Shown here piece after piece: positions 22,832-35,460 of a stretch of DNA of 64,000 bases (position 1 is the stretch's first letter; the number at the start of each line of letters is the position of its first letter). The stretch is from contig CM038470.1 in assembly GCA_021464415.1 (NCBI GenBank), forward strand, positions 10,366,394 through 10,430,393, given 5' to 3'. Made by a program: the position numbers and the translations under genes. This DNA is from Lonicera japonica. Lineage: Eukaryota > Streptophyta > Magnoliopsida > Dipsacales > Caprifoliaceae. The notes beneath the pieces are model-generated. The model was given only the letters and a program-made list of their open reading frames with translations. It had not been told where the DNA came from and did no database searches.

Positions 22832-24258
22832 TTGAATGACTCACTCACTGCTTCAAATTACTGCTTTTGTAGTTTCAATTTGTATTTGTATTTTATTTCA
22901 TTTTTCGTATGTCAACCAGTTGACCCAAAATGAGGGTAGTGATGTTAGATTATTGGATACATGGCCACCCAGAATGGATTAATTAAAAACGTTGTGCATT
23001 TGCTGTCTGTGATCTGTATAAGCTTTCTTGAGTTGAATACAAGTATTGACGATTAATGAAGTACAATATGTGCTCATTTTGAAGTCCGAAGGATCGGTAC
23101 ATATACGATTAAAATATTGAAGATCGTGCAAATGACTATGTATGTGTTTAATCAGCTGATGGCTGGAAAGGTGCTGTGAATTCTGTAGCCTTGTAGATGG
23201 CATTTCTTTTCTTTTCTATTTGACAAAGGAATTTTAAACTTACATGAATGGAATTAGTCAATTAGGCTATATGAAGAGTGATAATGCAAGTGGAATTAGT
23301 TAATCTTTCTATTTTTATAGAAAAACGGATTCAAAGAGTTGGATTATGTCAATTTTGCAAACGATTTTAAGTTGGAATTCATGATCTTTGTTTAAGGGAG
23401 AATAGTTTTACCCCTCTTTTGTCTTAAATTAATTAACATACTGGATGCGTAGAATGAAGGTACGCATCACATGAATTCAATCCTCCTCTTAAAATTAAAT
23501 CCAAACTGTGAATCATGTAGCGTATATAAAACGAATGTTATTTTGATGATATATTTCATTTCACTAATATATAAATGAGATGGGAGAGATGGAAATGAAA
23601 TAGTTAATTAAGGGGGGAAGTAATGAAAACGATGGAAATGAATGAGTTTAATTTTATTGTTGTTTGGATAGCTAAGGATAAAAAAGAAAGGAATTAAAAT
23701 AAATCTTGTTTAGATAGAAAAAAAAAGAGAAAAATGAATGTGATTTAATATATTATTAATAAATTATAATTAAATTTAGAATAATGCAAAAATATAATTA
23801 AAATATTTTTATTTCCTTCTAATATATTAAAAGGAAAAAAAATAAAAAAAATAGAGTAAGTCAACATTTCCTTCCAATTCCTCCATTTTATTTTTACTCT
23901 CTTTTATAAATTTATCCAAACAAATAGAATCCAATCCTTCTTTCTCATTCCATTCGTCCAAACAGACCGTAAGTTAAAATTTTAGTTAACCATCAGGCAA
24001 CTGAACTGATGTTAGAGTGGAAACATGGTCTAAGAAAGACGAAGACTCGTCAAACTTCCCAAACTAAAATAATAATAATAATATTAATAATGGAGTCTTA
24101 TTAGTATAAGGTATTGTAATCGTGGCTAAATTAAGACGCCCACGCTTAAAACACTCCCTTCCTTATTTCTCTCAATCAATACAGACTCTACTTTCTCTCT
24201 CTCTCTCTCTCTCTCTCTACACTTATTAGAAGAGCTCGAGCTCCCTCCCTCTCCATCC
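22832..24258 (+). other. TON1 3' UTR, intergenic DNA and adenylate kinase promoter
   Basis: The TON1 3' UTR probably extends a few hundred bases past 22831. About 23420-23970 is AT-rich, with GTTTGGATAG (about 23652) and TCCAAACAGACC (about 23957) in inverted relation, like a degenerate MITE. The kinase leader carries a (TC)n run at 24194-24218 and ends in CCATCCATGG. No other gene is seen. Confidence 0.5.
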
Positions 24259-27200
24259 ATGGCGGTCTTGAACCGCCTTTTTATAGCTAGAGCCTCCTCC
24301 CTCACCTTCCATTCAATTCGCACCCTCTACTTTTCTTCTTCTTCTTTAAATTCCGAAATTGGGGTCGGCCACAAGCCCCATCTCCCTCCTCTAGAAAATA
24401 AAGAGAAAAATGTGCAATGGGTATTCCTGGGTTGCCCCGGGGTCGGAAAGGGTACATATGCGGGTCGCCTCTCTAATCTCCTCGGCGTTCCTCACATCGC
24501 CACCGGCGATCTTGTCCGTGATGAGCTCTCTTGTGGAGGCCCCCTTTCTTCTCAGGTCCGTTATGTATATATATATATATTGGCTTTTACTTTGTTTTGT
24601 GTTTACTGAATGAGATTTGTCCAATTAAACAGATTACAACATCTTGTTAAGAAGCAACTACAGTCCTGAATGCTTTTAATTTTATTTTAATGCTGCTCCT
24701 ATTTCATTAGCTATATATAAATATATATGAGCGTAAAATTGTAAAATATTTTCTCTTCAAGCATTCAAAGCCAAAAATGAGTAAAGCTTCTGTTCAACAC
24801 TAAGCATTCAGTTTTCTCAAAACACACACTAAGTTTAAAAAGCCCGTTTGTTTCTTTGGCCTTTGAATACTGAATTTTAATCTAATTCAGCACTAGACTT
24901 GTCTCTTAATGCTGAATTAGATTAAAATTCAGCATTAAGAGACAAGTCTAGTGCTGAATTAGATTAAAATTCAGCATTCAAAGGCCAAAGAAACAAACGG
25001 GCTTTTTAAACTTAGTGTGTGTGCGTGTGTTTTGAGAAAACTGAATGCTTAGTGTTGAATAGAAGAATTCAGCATTAAGAGGTAAGAAAACAAACACCAT
25101 TTCAGCCTCTTAACACCGAAAGGACTTCCCTTCAGCATTAAGAGGTAAAAGCAAACACTAAACTCTACCTCTTACTGCTGAATTGATTATTTAAACGTAA
25201 TTTTTTGAATTTTTTTTCCGTGTGATTCTAGTTTTTACAAGTTGGGTATGCGCTCGTGTGTGCTTGTTAATTGATTATTTAAGTAGGAGCTTTTTAAATT
25301 AAAGCATCGTCCATACTCTATTTTAATTATTAGTAATGTTGAAACTTGAAAATGTTATTTATTGAATCAAGACAGGATTTCCTTGTTTCCTTAAACTTTT
25401 TATTTGGCACTAAATAAAGAAATGATGAAGATCGAACCCACTAACATAACTGGCTATCATATGCCATAGGGTGAAGTGGTAAGAATAGCATACATTCAAG
25501 TGGATTTTGAACCGTGCATGCTAAGCTGTGGGAGCTTCAAAATACAAAGGTCTCATGCAAACCATTTTTAAAATGGCAAAAAAACGAGAGGCTTATTAGA
25601 TAGAGTTGTGACAACCATCATTTTACTGGCTTTATATATATATAAAGAAAAAAAAAGGAAAAATTTTAAAGCTTTGACGGACTAATGGTGGCCGGTTCAC
25701 CCATTTATACCATGACATGGACGCTAGACACTTGTCCCTGAGACGGTCTTCACACTCCTGTCTCACTACCATATAAGTTATAGAGAAATGTGGGTGGGTG
25801 CGTGGCGGGGGGAGCGTTTAAGTGTTTAACCGTGGATGTTAATTTAGAAATACATCATAAATAGTCGTAGTGCAGGAGTAAATTTTTATTACGACAGTTG
25901 TAACAATGACGTGGCATAATGGTATATCACTTGCTGTAATTATGATGCAAGATCTAGGCTCTGAGTGCAGGAGGACTAGCTAAACAAAAGCACTATTGAT
26001 GTGATAAGAACCTTGGATTTTGTTATCTAATGGTTATCATTCAATCCATTGGACCATGTCAGTGTTACAACGGTTGTATCCAATACTTTTCCATAGTGCA
26101 GATCCTTTTCGAAAGACAACATTTTTGTAAGTGTGTAAATTGGTTCATATAGTTTATTCTTTTCATTTCATGGCAATTATATAGCTGGTATTCGAAATGA
26201 GGACAGAGAGTTTGGATTGAAATCAAGTCCAAAGCAATTGATTCTTGTGATGAGTTTACTAGCATGCCCGTTGCATGTGGAATGAGACGCTGTGCTTTAT
26301 ATCAAAAGTATCCCTATGTATTGAAAGAGAGTGTGTATAAATAATGAGGAACATGTAAAAAGAGGCTGAATCTTTTAAGCATTACTAAAAGTCTATATCT
26401 GAAATTTCATTGTCCTGCTGCGAGACCGCCACAGTTAGTATATTCAACTTCAAATCAAAAATAATGTACGAACTTTGTTCCCTTGCAAAATTCAAGTATT
26501 CTATTTGATGCTTATTGATAGTTGCTTATCAAGTACAGTAGCATATCATTTGAAACATTTTATTTGAAAGGACAGAAGAATTGAACTCATTTAAGTCTTT
26601 CATTGCTAAATAATCAAAGTCTAGACTGTTATGTATCAAACAATCAGGATAACGATTTCATTTTATTGAAGCCTAAATTAATAGACTCCTTTTAATGTTG
26701 CATTTCTTTGTTTAGAAGTTAAAATGTTGTTTATTAGTTTCTAGCAAACCCTCTTTCAAAATAAATGTTTGATTATCACCAGGGCCATTCCTGTCCATTT
26801 TTAGGCCTTGGGCAAAACCCTAAAAGATACCCTCTTATAAATAAATATATTATTTTTTAATGTTAAAATAAATAAATAAATAATTTTATTTCAATGATAA
26901 GAGCTCACATGCCACCAAAAACACATTACAATTGCAAAGAACCTCGCAGAAAACTCTACAATGAGATATCTAATTCTCTCATATTGTTTTGAAATCAACA
27001 TGAATGAGGGAAAAAAATATTGATGCCCTCTAATTCTCTCTTATAGCATAAGAAAATTGAGGTTGAAAATTGGTGCCCCTCTTAATTTTTGGGCCCTACG
27101 CGGTCGCTTGCCAGCCTTCTACCAGGGCCGGCTTAGTTATCGCAAATTTTTGCTCTCCAACTACCCTCTTATTAGAGGAATTATACTCTAAACAGTTCCA

Positions 27201-30189
27201 TTTAGAGTAGCAACCCCATAACCTTATTAATAAGCTTCCTAGAAATTTTTGAAGGGTTACCTAAAGGGACATGAGATTAGTTGAGGGTAAAGCACTAATC
27301 ACCCCAAATTGTAGAGTACCAATGGACACAACCATAACTCACTACTAAATCACCTCAAGTTGTAGATTTGCATGTTCACTTCACCAACTCCTTCAGGCTT
27401 CAGGTATAGATGATATAGAATTGCATAATGTCCCTTTTGACTTTTGATACAGTGATCCATGTTGAACATTTTCTTGCCAAACAACCTTGGAAATAATATT
27501 TTGTATTGGACTAGTTATAGCTTTTGCTGTCTAAGCACTGATTAACATCATTCCATTCCGAACCAGAGAATGCTAAGAGATTACTCTGTTCCTACAACTT
27601 GGTTTAGCTTAATTTCTCATTTTCCATGTAATTCAGAAACCACTTCCAACCTAAGTTTTTGTTTTCCATGGATTTTTTATTCCATTTAAACAATTCTGTG
27701 GAACTTAATTCGTCTCTGTGTAAGCCAATTAAGCGCCCCCTACAGTTTATCATCTTACTTTACGTGGATCCTCACTTAACTTACCGAAGAAAGAAGGTTA
27801 ATTTGTAGTTGGTAAGTCAGTATGGATATAGAAAGTATATCTTTGTCTGCTTATGTTGTTTTTATCCTTTTTATTTTTAATATATATTTATTTGGTCTTC
27901 TTTTATCTCGCAGCTTGAAGAGATAGTTAGCCAAGGGCAATTGGTTTCAGATGAAATTATAATAAAGTTATTGTCTAAGCGCTTGGAAGCTGGAGAAGCC
28001 AGGGGTGAATCCGGATTTATTCTTGATGGCTTCCCTCGGACCATTAGGCAGGCAGTGAGTATCTCTTTTTGTGATCAATTGGGAAATATTAGAATATGAA
28101 TCTAGCTTTGCTTCGCTTAGGCAGGCAGTGAGTATCTCTTTTTGTGATCAATTGGCTTGATCTTAACCACATCTGCTAAGGATAAGCTGCTGATGGGCTA
28201 TCTACTGCAGCTTGCTTGATCTTTCTTTTTTAAGATTCTTCTTATTGATGATATTCGTGGATTACACCGTTCTCTTTGAGACCCTGCCTCAACTTTCATG
28301 TCCCTGTAAGATATTGTCTGCTTTGGGCCCAACCTGAATGGTTTTGCTTTATCCTCAAAAGGCTTCTTACTAGGAAGGATTAGTGACCGCACATATATAG
28401 CACATTGGCAGACCTCACCTAGGCGATGTGGGATGAGTACCATAGTGTGTGTAGCTTGCCAACATCCACTGCAGTCACATCTGGACACGTACAATAGCCA
28501 ACCTACAACACTAGGTCATTACATCAACTGCAATGACATTGGTGTTGTCGGCTGTGTGTGCCCCAGTTTGGCTACAGTAGGTGCTGACAGACTACACACT
28601 ATGCGTATTCATCCCACATAGCTTGAGTGAGGTTAACGGATGTGCTATGCATGTGTACTCACTAGTTCTTTGAGGAAAAGCAAAACCATGAGGGCTTGGG
28701 CCCGAAGTGGACAATGTCTTATTGGGCTAGACTCAATCAACCCTCTCTTCTGCTAAGACTCTTGTGCTTCTCACTCCATACTTCTAATTTACCTTTTATG
28801 ATTTAATTATTTTCAGGAAATTTTAGAGGGAGTGACTGATATTGACTTGGTGATAAATTTGAAGCTTCGGGAAGAAGCATTGCTTGCAAAATGCCTTGGA
28901 AGAAGAATTTGTAGCGAGTGCGGAGGGAATTATAATGTAGCGTGCATCGACATCAAGGGTGAAAAGGGAAAGCCTGGAATATATATGGCTCCCCTCCCGC
29001 CCCCTACACATTGTGAATCCAAACTAATTACTCGGTCTGATGACACTGAAGACGTCGTAAAGGAGCGCCTCCGTGTATACGATGAAATGGTAATTTCCAC
29101 CTTTTGGGGTGTCTTTTATCTGAATTAGTAGATATTTTTTGACAAGCTTGCTTCCTGGACACTTCTGTGTGTTTGTGTGTGTGGTTTTTTGGGGGGTGGG
29201 GGGCGTATATATACAGACTACGCAACCGCACACATTTTCTTGGCTTAAATATATTCAGATCATACAATCAATAATCATGTCGGCATGAACCAGATTGCCA
29301 ACTTAAGGAATTAAAACCTACCGGTTAACCTTGAAACTATCCTGCTTTTCTCCTTTCCTTTTCTTTTTTCTCTGGCCCAGGGGTGGGGGTGGGGGGGAGG
29401 AGGTGGTGTGTGTGTGGAGGTCTGAACACCCATTGTAGGGATGCAACCGAGGCGTGCTCGGCTCAAATAGAAATTTAATTAATCGAGCTTAACTTGAGCT
29501 TGGATCAAGCATATAAGTGAGCCCAAACCCTCTCGAACTCTAAATGGGCATTTTACAAACCTAGACGGGCCTACCAAAGGCCAGCCGAGCATAAATACGA
29601 GCTAATCACGCCTAATCAAGTCGAGACCTGTTCGTGAACTTACAAAAGCTAATAATCTATGCTCACGACCCTATTCGAGCTGAACTGGTTCTGGCCCGGG
29701 TCAATAGAATTTTAGTCTAATTGAGGTCAACTCGGGCTTGAATCGAGTATTTCAACAACCCTAAACCAACTTAAGCTCATAAATAAACCTTTCACAAGTC
29801 AAGATAAGCCTATGGCCGTTAGTCCACCGAGCCGAGCTCGAGTTGTTTGTGAATTAAGATAAAGTGTCAAAAACATATGAAGAAATATTATGAACTTTCA
29901 TAATTACCCTTCATCTGAAGGAAAGTTAGGAGAATAACCTGAACGAAATATTAACACCACCTTAGTTGTTAGCCAGTGTAATAGAAAGGTTAATTTTGGA
30001 TTTTGATATATTACAAAAATTCATAGCCAAATTTTGTTTTTGCAGAGCCGGCCAGTAGAGGAGTTCTATCGGAGTCGAGGAAAGTTATTAGAGTTCGACC
30101 TTCCTGGAGGAATCCCAGAATCGTGGCCGAAACTGCTTCGAGCTCTGAATCTTGACGATACCGAGGACAAAAAGTCAGCAGCAGCTTGA
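24259..30189 (+). CDS. Organelle-targeted adenylate kinase, four exons
   Basis: Exons 24259-24555, 27914-28054, 28817-29089 and 30046-30189 join in frame to 284 residues, the usual length of the plant chloroplast/mitochondrial adenylate kinases. It interconverts ATP + AMP and 2 ADP. Residues 1 to about 45 are Ser/Arg/Leu-rich with few acids, a likely transit peptide; whether it goes to plastid or mitochondrion is not decided. The P-loop GCPGVGKGT is at 58-66. The AMP-binding region follows with [11 protein letters not shown] and [10 protein letters not shown]. The LID carries [34 protein letters not shown] closes the fold. The first intron is 3.36 kb and holds a near-perfect hairpin repeat, and intron 2 carries a copy of the exon 2 splice donor. 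No disabling change is visible. Confidence 0.93.
24787..25065. repeat. 279-bp near-perfect inverted repeat (MITE-like) in adenylate kinase intron 1
   Basis: The arms from CTTCTGTTCAACACTAAGCA at 24787 and its complement ending at 25065 pair almost throughout, around a loop of about 21 bases near 24926. A 21-base unit CTGAATTAGATTAAAATTCA(G) occurs twice in direct and once in inverted orientation. The adjacent GTTTGTTT motifs and the trailing copies of TTCAGCATTAAGAGGTAA (25067 and 25132) suggest a hAT-type MITE that extends or is nested to about 25190. I could not fix a target duplication. Confidence 0.82.
25190..27913 (+). other. Rest of adenylate kinase intron 1
   Basis: No coding sequence. 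About 26780-27130 resembles a non-autonomous DNA transposon, with CAGGGCC at both borders and GGGCCCTACGCGGTCGC near the right. A tRNA-like phrase AGGGTGAAGTGGTAAGA occurs near 25469. The intron ends at the acceptor CTCGCAG before 27914. Confidence 0.45.
28044..28155 (+). repeat. Exact 39-bp direct duplication copying the exon 2 splice donor
   Basis: 28044-28082 and 28117-28155 are identical and 73 bases apart. The unit starts in the last 11 bases of exon 2 and runs into the intron, so the downstream copy holds a second GCA|GTGAGT donor. Confidence 0.95.
28156..28816 (+). other. Rest of adenylate kinase intron 2, repeat-derived
   Basis: No coding sequence. Phrases such as CTCACCTAGGCGATGTGGGA (about 28415) and GGGCCTGAGG-like blocks are common in plant repeat DNA. 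Open frames on both strands here lack any domain. Confidence 0.4.
29440..29850. repeat. GAGCTCG-rich repeat in adenylate kinase intron 3
   Basis: Starts near GAGGCGTGCTCGGCTC and ends near GAGCCGAGCTCGAGTT, with many GAGCT/AGCTC words in between. The ends are inverted relative to one another, which suggests an old inverted-repeat transposon. Just upstream are G-rich runs at about 29380-29415. Confidence 0.5.
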
Positions 30190-32311
30190 CTTGATGGAGT
30201 GCCACGGCGTTGTGGGATATTTTCCTTTAGGGTAAGTTTGATCTCATTCTTTTGCATGTTTGTGATTGTACATGCATAAATTAATCTGCACAGTAAGGAT
30301 TTATATTTAAGTTGTTTTTATCTTAACAAATAAAGCACAATAATAGTTTGTAAAACCCTTTAATTGATCATAAAAACTCTGCCTTGAGGCTCATAATTGT
30401 TTTATTTGTGAATTAATGGAGTGTTCGTTTTAAATGACTCAAACTTTCTGAGCTATAGTAGGGATTGCAGCACTTGTTTGTAGTTGATAAAGAATTGTCC
30501 TAAGAGAATCAACAATCGCAAACTTCAAAGTGTATGGTAAGTAATAACCTACTTGTTTGGGTGTTGAAATAGTAATATGATAAAAAGAGAGTAAAAGGAG
30601 GAGGCGAGAGAGGCCACATGTTGGCTATCTATCCCACCGTCCCCCTCCTATCTCATAGGCATCCCTCTAGGCGTGGCAACTTTTAACAAAACGACATGGA
30701 ACGAAACGAAACGACAGTGGGATGTGTCCCCTGCCTAACTGATAGGCGTATAATTTCAAACTTGGTGGAATTTAATTTTAGCAATACCACTAACTTATAT
30801 AATTGTGTTTTAGCCTAACATACATAAACGTTGTGTGCATATATAGGGTAAATTTAACCTACATAGAACATCTCTAATGGAATAATCAAAATGACTTTTG
30901 ATTATATTATGTAGTCATTACTAATGGTTATTTTTTCTCAATAACCAAATTTGTAGGGGAGCTAAATTTTAGTGCATGATAAATAGGGTAAATATAGTAT
31001 TCTTTGAGTGCAACATAGTAATAATATGGTAAGGCAAGATAAAATGTATTTTGTAGTATTTTAAGGAAGTGATAGAAAAAGAGGATGCAATGCCATTTTG
31101 CAAAATGTAATTGGAAGATGGTTTTTGAGAGGATGGAATGCCTGCCGACAGGCCTGTCAAAGACTCAAAGTCATACGCACAACACATATGCTGCCGCACG
31201 TGGCTCACGTTTCTGTTGTGCGTCTATTATGAGTTCGTGCGTAATATTTATTAACTTTTGCATATATAACAATATTTTAACCTATCTAGAGTAACTACCA
31301 GGTTGACATATAGGGCAGGGTATATTTTTATTTTATTGTTGAAATGGACTGGAGCTGAATTTATTAAGAATTTGGACGTGTCTTGTAAGAAAAAAAACTT
31401 CTAATTTTTTTTTTTTAATTATTCGGTGAAACTTTCTATATCGATTTTTTAAAATATACAAAAGTAATCTCGTATAATTTAATTTAGAAACATAAATGAG
31501 TAACTAACTTCTTCACATATGTAGTAATTATGTGTCTGTCTCTTTCGTATGCTTTTATTTTGGATGGTACTCAGAAAACATTTGGTTTCACTTTTACTTA
31601 ATATTTGGTTTTTGAGAATTGAATAAGGTGTATATTATTCGGTTCTTATGAAAATTAAATATAAGTTTGATAATACCTTATTTGGCCCCTAAGTACTGAG
31701 TATATACTCAGTTTTTAAGTACCGAATAATATGTACCTTATTTGGTTCTTATTATTCGGTTCTTAAGGACTACATGAAACTAGGAATATAACAAAGTATT
31801 TTGTGGGTTGAAAAGCATCACACTGTCTACCATTCATTTCTCATAAAAAAAATTTGAACGAGTTTTATCATATCTTCCAATTTAACGTGTTCAATTTTCT
31901 TAGATATAAGTAGAATATCAAACTATAGATACTAGTACTGTAAAAGTACCAATTATCTTCTCCTTGTAAACTCAAACCGGAAGGAATGGTACAGAAAGAA
32001 CCATACCTTTTGCTTTTGTAGAAGTTGGGCTCCTCCAGTATTTGGTGGAAAACACAACTATGCCACACAAAAAAATTTGTCTAAATTTGCAAATGCAGAA
32101 TTGAGAAAAATAGGTATAAGATGCAAAGGTAAATTACAAAAGAGAAAAGGAATGAGATTCAAAGTTAAGTGGGGAAAGAATGTCTACACTTACTGATTCA
32201 AATTAAAACAATTTTTATAAGTAAATACTATTTTCAATATTGCTAATAATAAATAATACAAGTTTTATTTTATTGTGTGATTTGATACATTTACTATATG
32301 TTAATAATAAA
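30190..32311. other. Adenylate kinase 3' UTR and intergenic DNA
   Basis: No gene. The region is AT-rich. An 18-bp perfect palindrome (ACTGAGTATATACTCAGT) lies at 31695-31712 inside a small fold-back stretch of about 31600-31770, with repeated TATTCGGTTCTTA on both sides. This is likely a MITE relic. Confidence 0.5.
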
Positions 32312-35300
32312 TGACGAAACGAGCGCTGAGCTTGGTAAACTGCTGGACCAGCAGCAACTGTACTAGCAACAACGTGCTAAACAGTTCTGGTTGAATTCGG
32401 GTATTTAAACATGCGGTACTTCCACAATTTTGCGACAAAGAGACGGTAAACAAATTTATTTGTGCAATTGAAAGATGAGAATAATGTGTGGCGTTCATGC
32501 GACTCGGGGCTCCAAGATTTAATGAAAAATTATTTTATTGACATTTTTCTGTCAAGGGGAAGTGAGATGGAGGGTATGCTCTGGTTTGTTGAATGTAAGG
32601 CTATCGAATGCCCAAAATGCCGAATTGCTTAAGCCGTTTGATCCAGCCGAAGTAAAAGAGGCCTTATTTTTTATGCATTTAGATAAATCGCCGGGGTTAG
32701 ATGGTTTTAATCTGGGTTTATATCAGAAATACTGGGACATAACGGGTCAGGATGTTTGTAGTGTAGTGCAGTGATTGATTATTTATCAAAATGATAGTTT
32801 TCAAAAGGCTTAAATAATACGTCTATAGTGTTGATTCCGAAGGTTAAGAAGCCGAAAAAAATGCCAGATCTCCGTCCTATTGCACTTTGTAATGTGGTCT
32901 ATAAGGTAGCGGCGAAGGTTTTATCTAATCGACTGAAGCTTGTTCTCCTTGATATTATATCTGAGTCTTAAAGTTCATTTATTCCTAATCGTTTTATCAC
33001 TGATAATACAATGATTGCATTTGAGATTGGCCACCATTTTCATCGAAAGAGGCAGGGGATCTCCGGTGAATGTGCGTTTAAGTTTGATATGTTTAAGACT
33101 TATGATAGGGTCGAATGGAATTTTTTGAAGCAGGTTATGTTGAAGCTTGGGTTTGCTGATAAATTTGTTAATTTAATTATGCTATGTGTTTCAATAGTGG
33201 ATTATTCGGTAGCTTACAATGGTTTCGATATTGGACCCATCTATAGTCAGAGAGGTCTTTGGCAAGGTGATCCGTTAAGCCCGTACCTTTTTATTATTAT
33301 GCGCAGAGGGTTTATCCTGGCTAATTCAGGAGTATGTTGATAGTGGTCTTTTACATGGGTGCAAAGTGGCAAGATGCGCTCCCAGTATATCACATTTATT
33401 TTTTGCAGATGACATTTTTCTATTTTTTAGAGCCACCTCTCAAGAGAGTGCTATGATCAAGCAATGCTTAAAATATATACAAACGGGCTTCGGGGGGACA
33501 TATGATTAATTTTCATAAATTGTCGATATTTTTTTGTGCGAATACTAATGCAGATGTTCCAACAAATATTTGCCATTTTCTTCAAGTGCGGAAAACTGAT
33601 AATCATGGGAAATACTTGGGCTTTCCTTCTCTGGTGGGGTGTAACAAGACGCAATTTTTTTCTTGTATCAAAGAGAAGGCATGGAGTCGTATTTCAGTGT
33701 GGCATAAAAAAATTCTCTTTCGAGCAGGGAAATAAATTTTATTGAAAACAGTGATTCAAGCGATTCCCACTTTTGTGATGAGCGTCTTCATGATTCTTTA
33801 ATCCATTTGCAGCGATATCGAGCGTATGGTGAATTCCTTTTGGTGGGGGCAAGGTAAAAGAGAGAGTAGAGGCATTAATTGGAAAGCTTGGGATAGGTTG
33901 TGCATTCTAAAGGCGAGAGGAGGATTGGATTTTTGAAAGCTTCATGCTTTTAATAAAGCACTGATGGCTAAGTAGGTGTGGTGAATGATAATGAAACCAA
34001 ATTCTTTAATGGTAAAAGTTTTTAAAGCGAGGTATTTTCCTAAATCTTCTTTTGTTAATGCTAAACTCGGCTTTAATTTTAGCTATGTTTGGAGTAGTTT
34101 TTTGGCAGCACAAAGTTTGATCAAAAATAAACTTAGGAGACGTATTGGTGATGGGGTGGATTCCTTTGTTTTTAAAGACCTTTGGCTTATTAATAAGGAT
34201 AATCCTTATATTGACTTGAATGGAAATATCGAGTTAGAGAATATCACCGTTTGTGTGCTAAAAAATGAGAGTAATTCCCAATGGGATGATGATTTGATTA
34301 GGGATATTTTTTCGGCAAAGGATGTTGGCCGTATAAAGAAGGTTCCATGTTTTGAAACGAGGCGGAAGGATAATTGGTATTGGGGAGAGGATAGAAAGGG
34401 AATTTACTTGGTTAAAAGTGGATATAGAGCGCTGAATCCGGTTCCTTCAATAGTTGCAAATTCTTTCTCTTGGAATAGTATTTGGAGATTAATCGTTGCC
34501 CCTAAAATAAAAAACTTGATGTGGCGTATTTTATCAGATTGTTTGCTGACCCGTTTGCGACTTGTGCAGAGGCGGGTAAATGTGTCGATGAATTATCAGG
34601 TTTAAGCTCTGAATTTGAGTCCGAATGGCATTTGTTCGTTAATTATGTGGTGGCTAAAAACGTGTAGGGCAGTGCAGGTTTCAATGACCTCAGTAGCAGC
34701 ACGGGGATATTTGCAGATTGGTGGACTTCGGTACATGGAACTCTAGATGGGGAAAAGTTAGCGCTGGTGGCATATATTGTGTGGGCTCTGTGGCAAAACA
34801 ACAATAACATCGTATGGCAGCAAACTAGTGGTACTGTGGCTTCGGTTCTCATTCTTGTAAAACTCAACCTTGCCGAATGGTCTCAAGCTCAAAACAGTAT
34901 GCTCACTGGCACCGATAATCAGCTTTCTAATCAAGTTCTTGAAGTGGCAGAAACAAGTGTATCCGTTTGTGAAGCGTAATTTCGATGCGGCAATGCATAG
35001 TGACGGGGGTCCAGTTTTGGTGTAGTTGTCCGGGATAATCAAGGAGTATTTCTACATGTAACCAATGGTTCATTTCAAGTCGAGCAAGATCCTTTAATGG
35101 CGGAAGCTTTGTTATGTCGAGAAGCTTTAGCATGTTTGAAGTGCTTGGGGTATTCGAAGGTAATGGTAGAATAAGATTCTATGTTGCTAATTCACATGCT
35201 CAAAAGAAATTCGGTTGATCTTTTTTATATAGGGTTTATCGTTGATGATTGTATTGTTTTAGCTTCTAGTTTTGTTCATTGCGAATTTCTTTTTGTTTAT

Positions 35301-35460
35301 AGAATAGTGAATCAGGTAGCACATTCGTTAGTTAGAGTTGCTGGTTTTGGGTTTATTCTTGAGAGTTAGGAGCATGTTCCCCCTCTTTTCATTATTGACG
35401 CTTTGCAATTTGATTTAATATAAGCTATACGTTCCTTTCAAAAAAATAAAAAATAAAAAA
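32312..35460 (+). pseudogene. 5'-truncated, dead L1-type LINE
   Basis: Fragments in shifting + strand frames follow LINE order. A pre-RT segment has ELGKLLDQQQLY (about 32330). The reverse transcriptase has KSPGLDGF (about 32686), [20 protein letters not shown] (about 32872), FKFDMFKTYDRVEW (about 33080), WQGDPLSPYLF (about 33262) and catalytic FADDIFLF (about 33403). A zf-RVT region follows (SGYRAL ... SWNSIWRLIVAPKIKNLMWR, about 34400-34530), and then a degraded RNase H. An A-rich tail AAAAAAATAAAAAATAAAA ends it near 35460. The endonuclease end is missing, as is usual for truncated reverse transcription products. Multiple stops and frameshifts make it inactive. Confidence 0.88.

Noticed and set aside
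28198..28621. ORFs in adenylate kinase intron 2
   Set aside because: Repeat-derived intron sequence without a domain; the flanking exons join perfectly without it.
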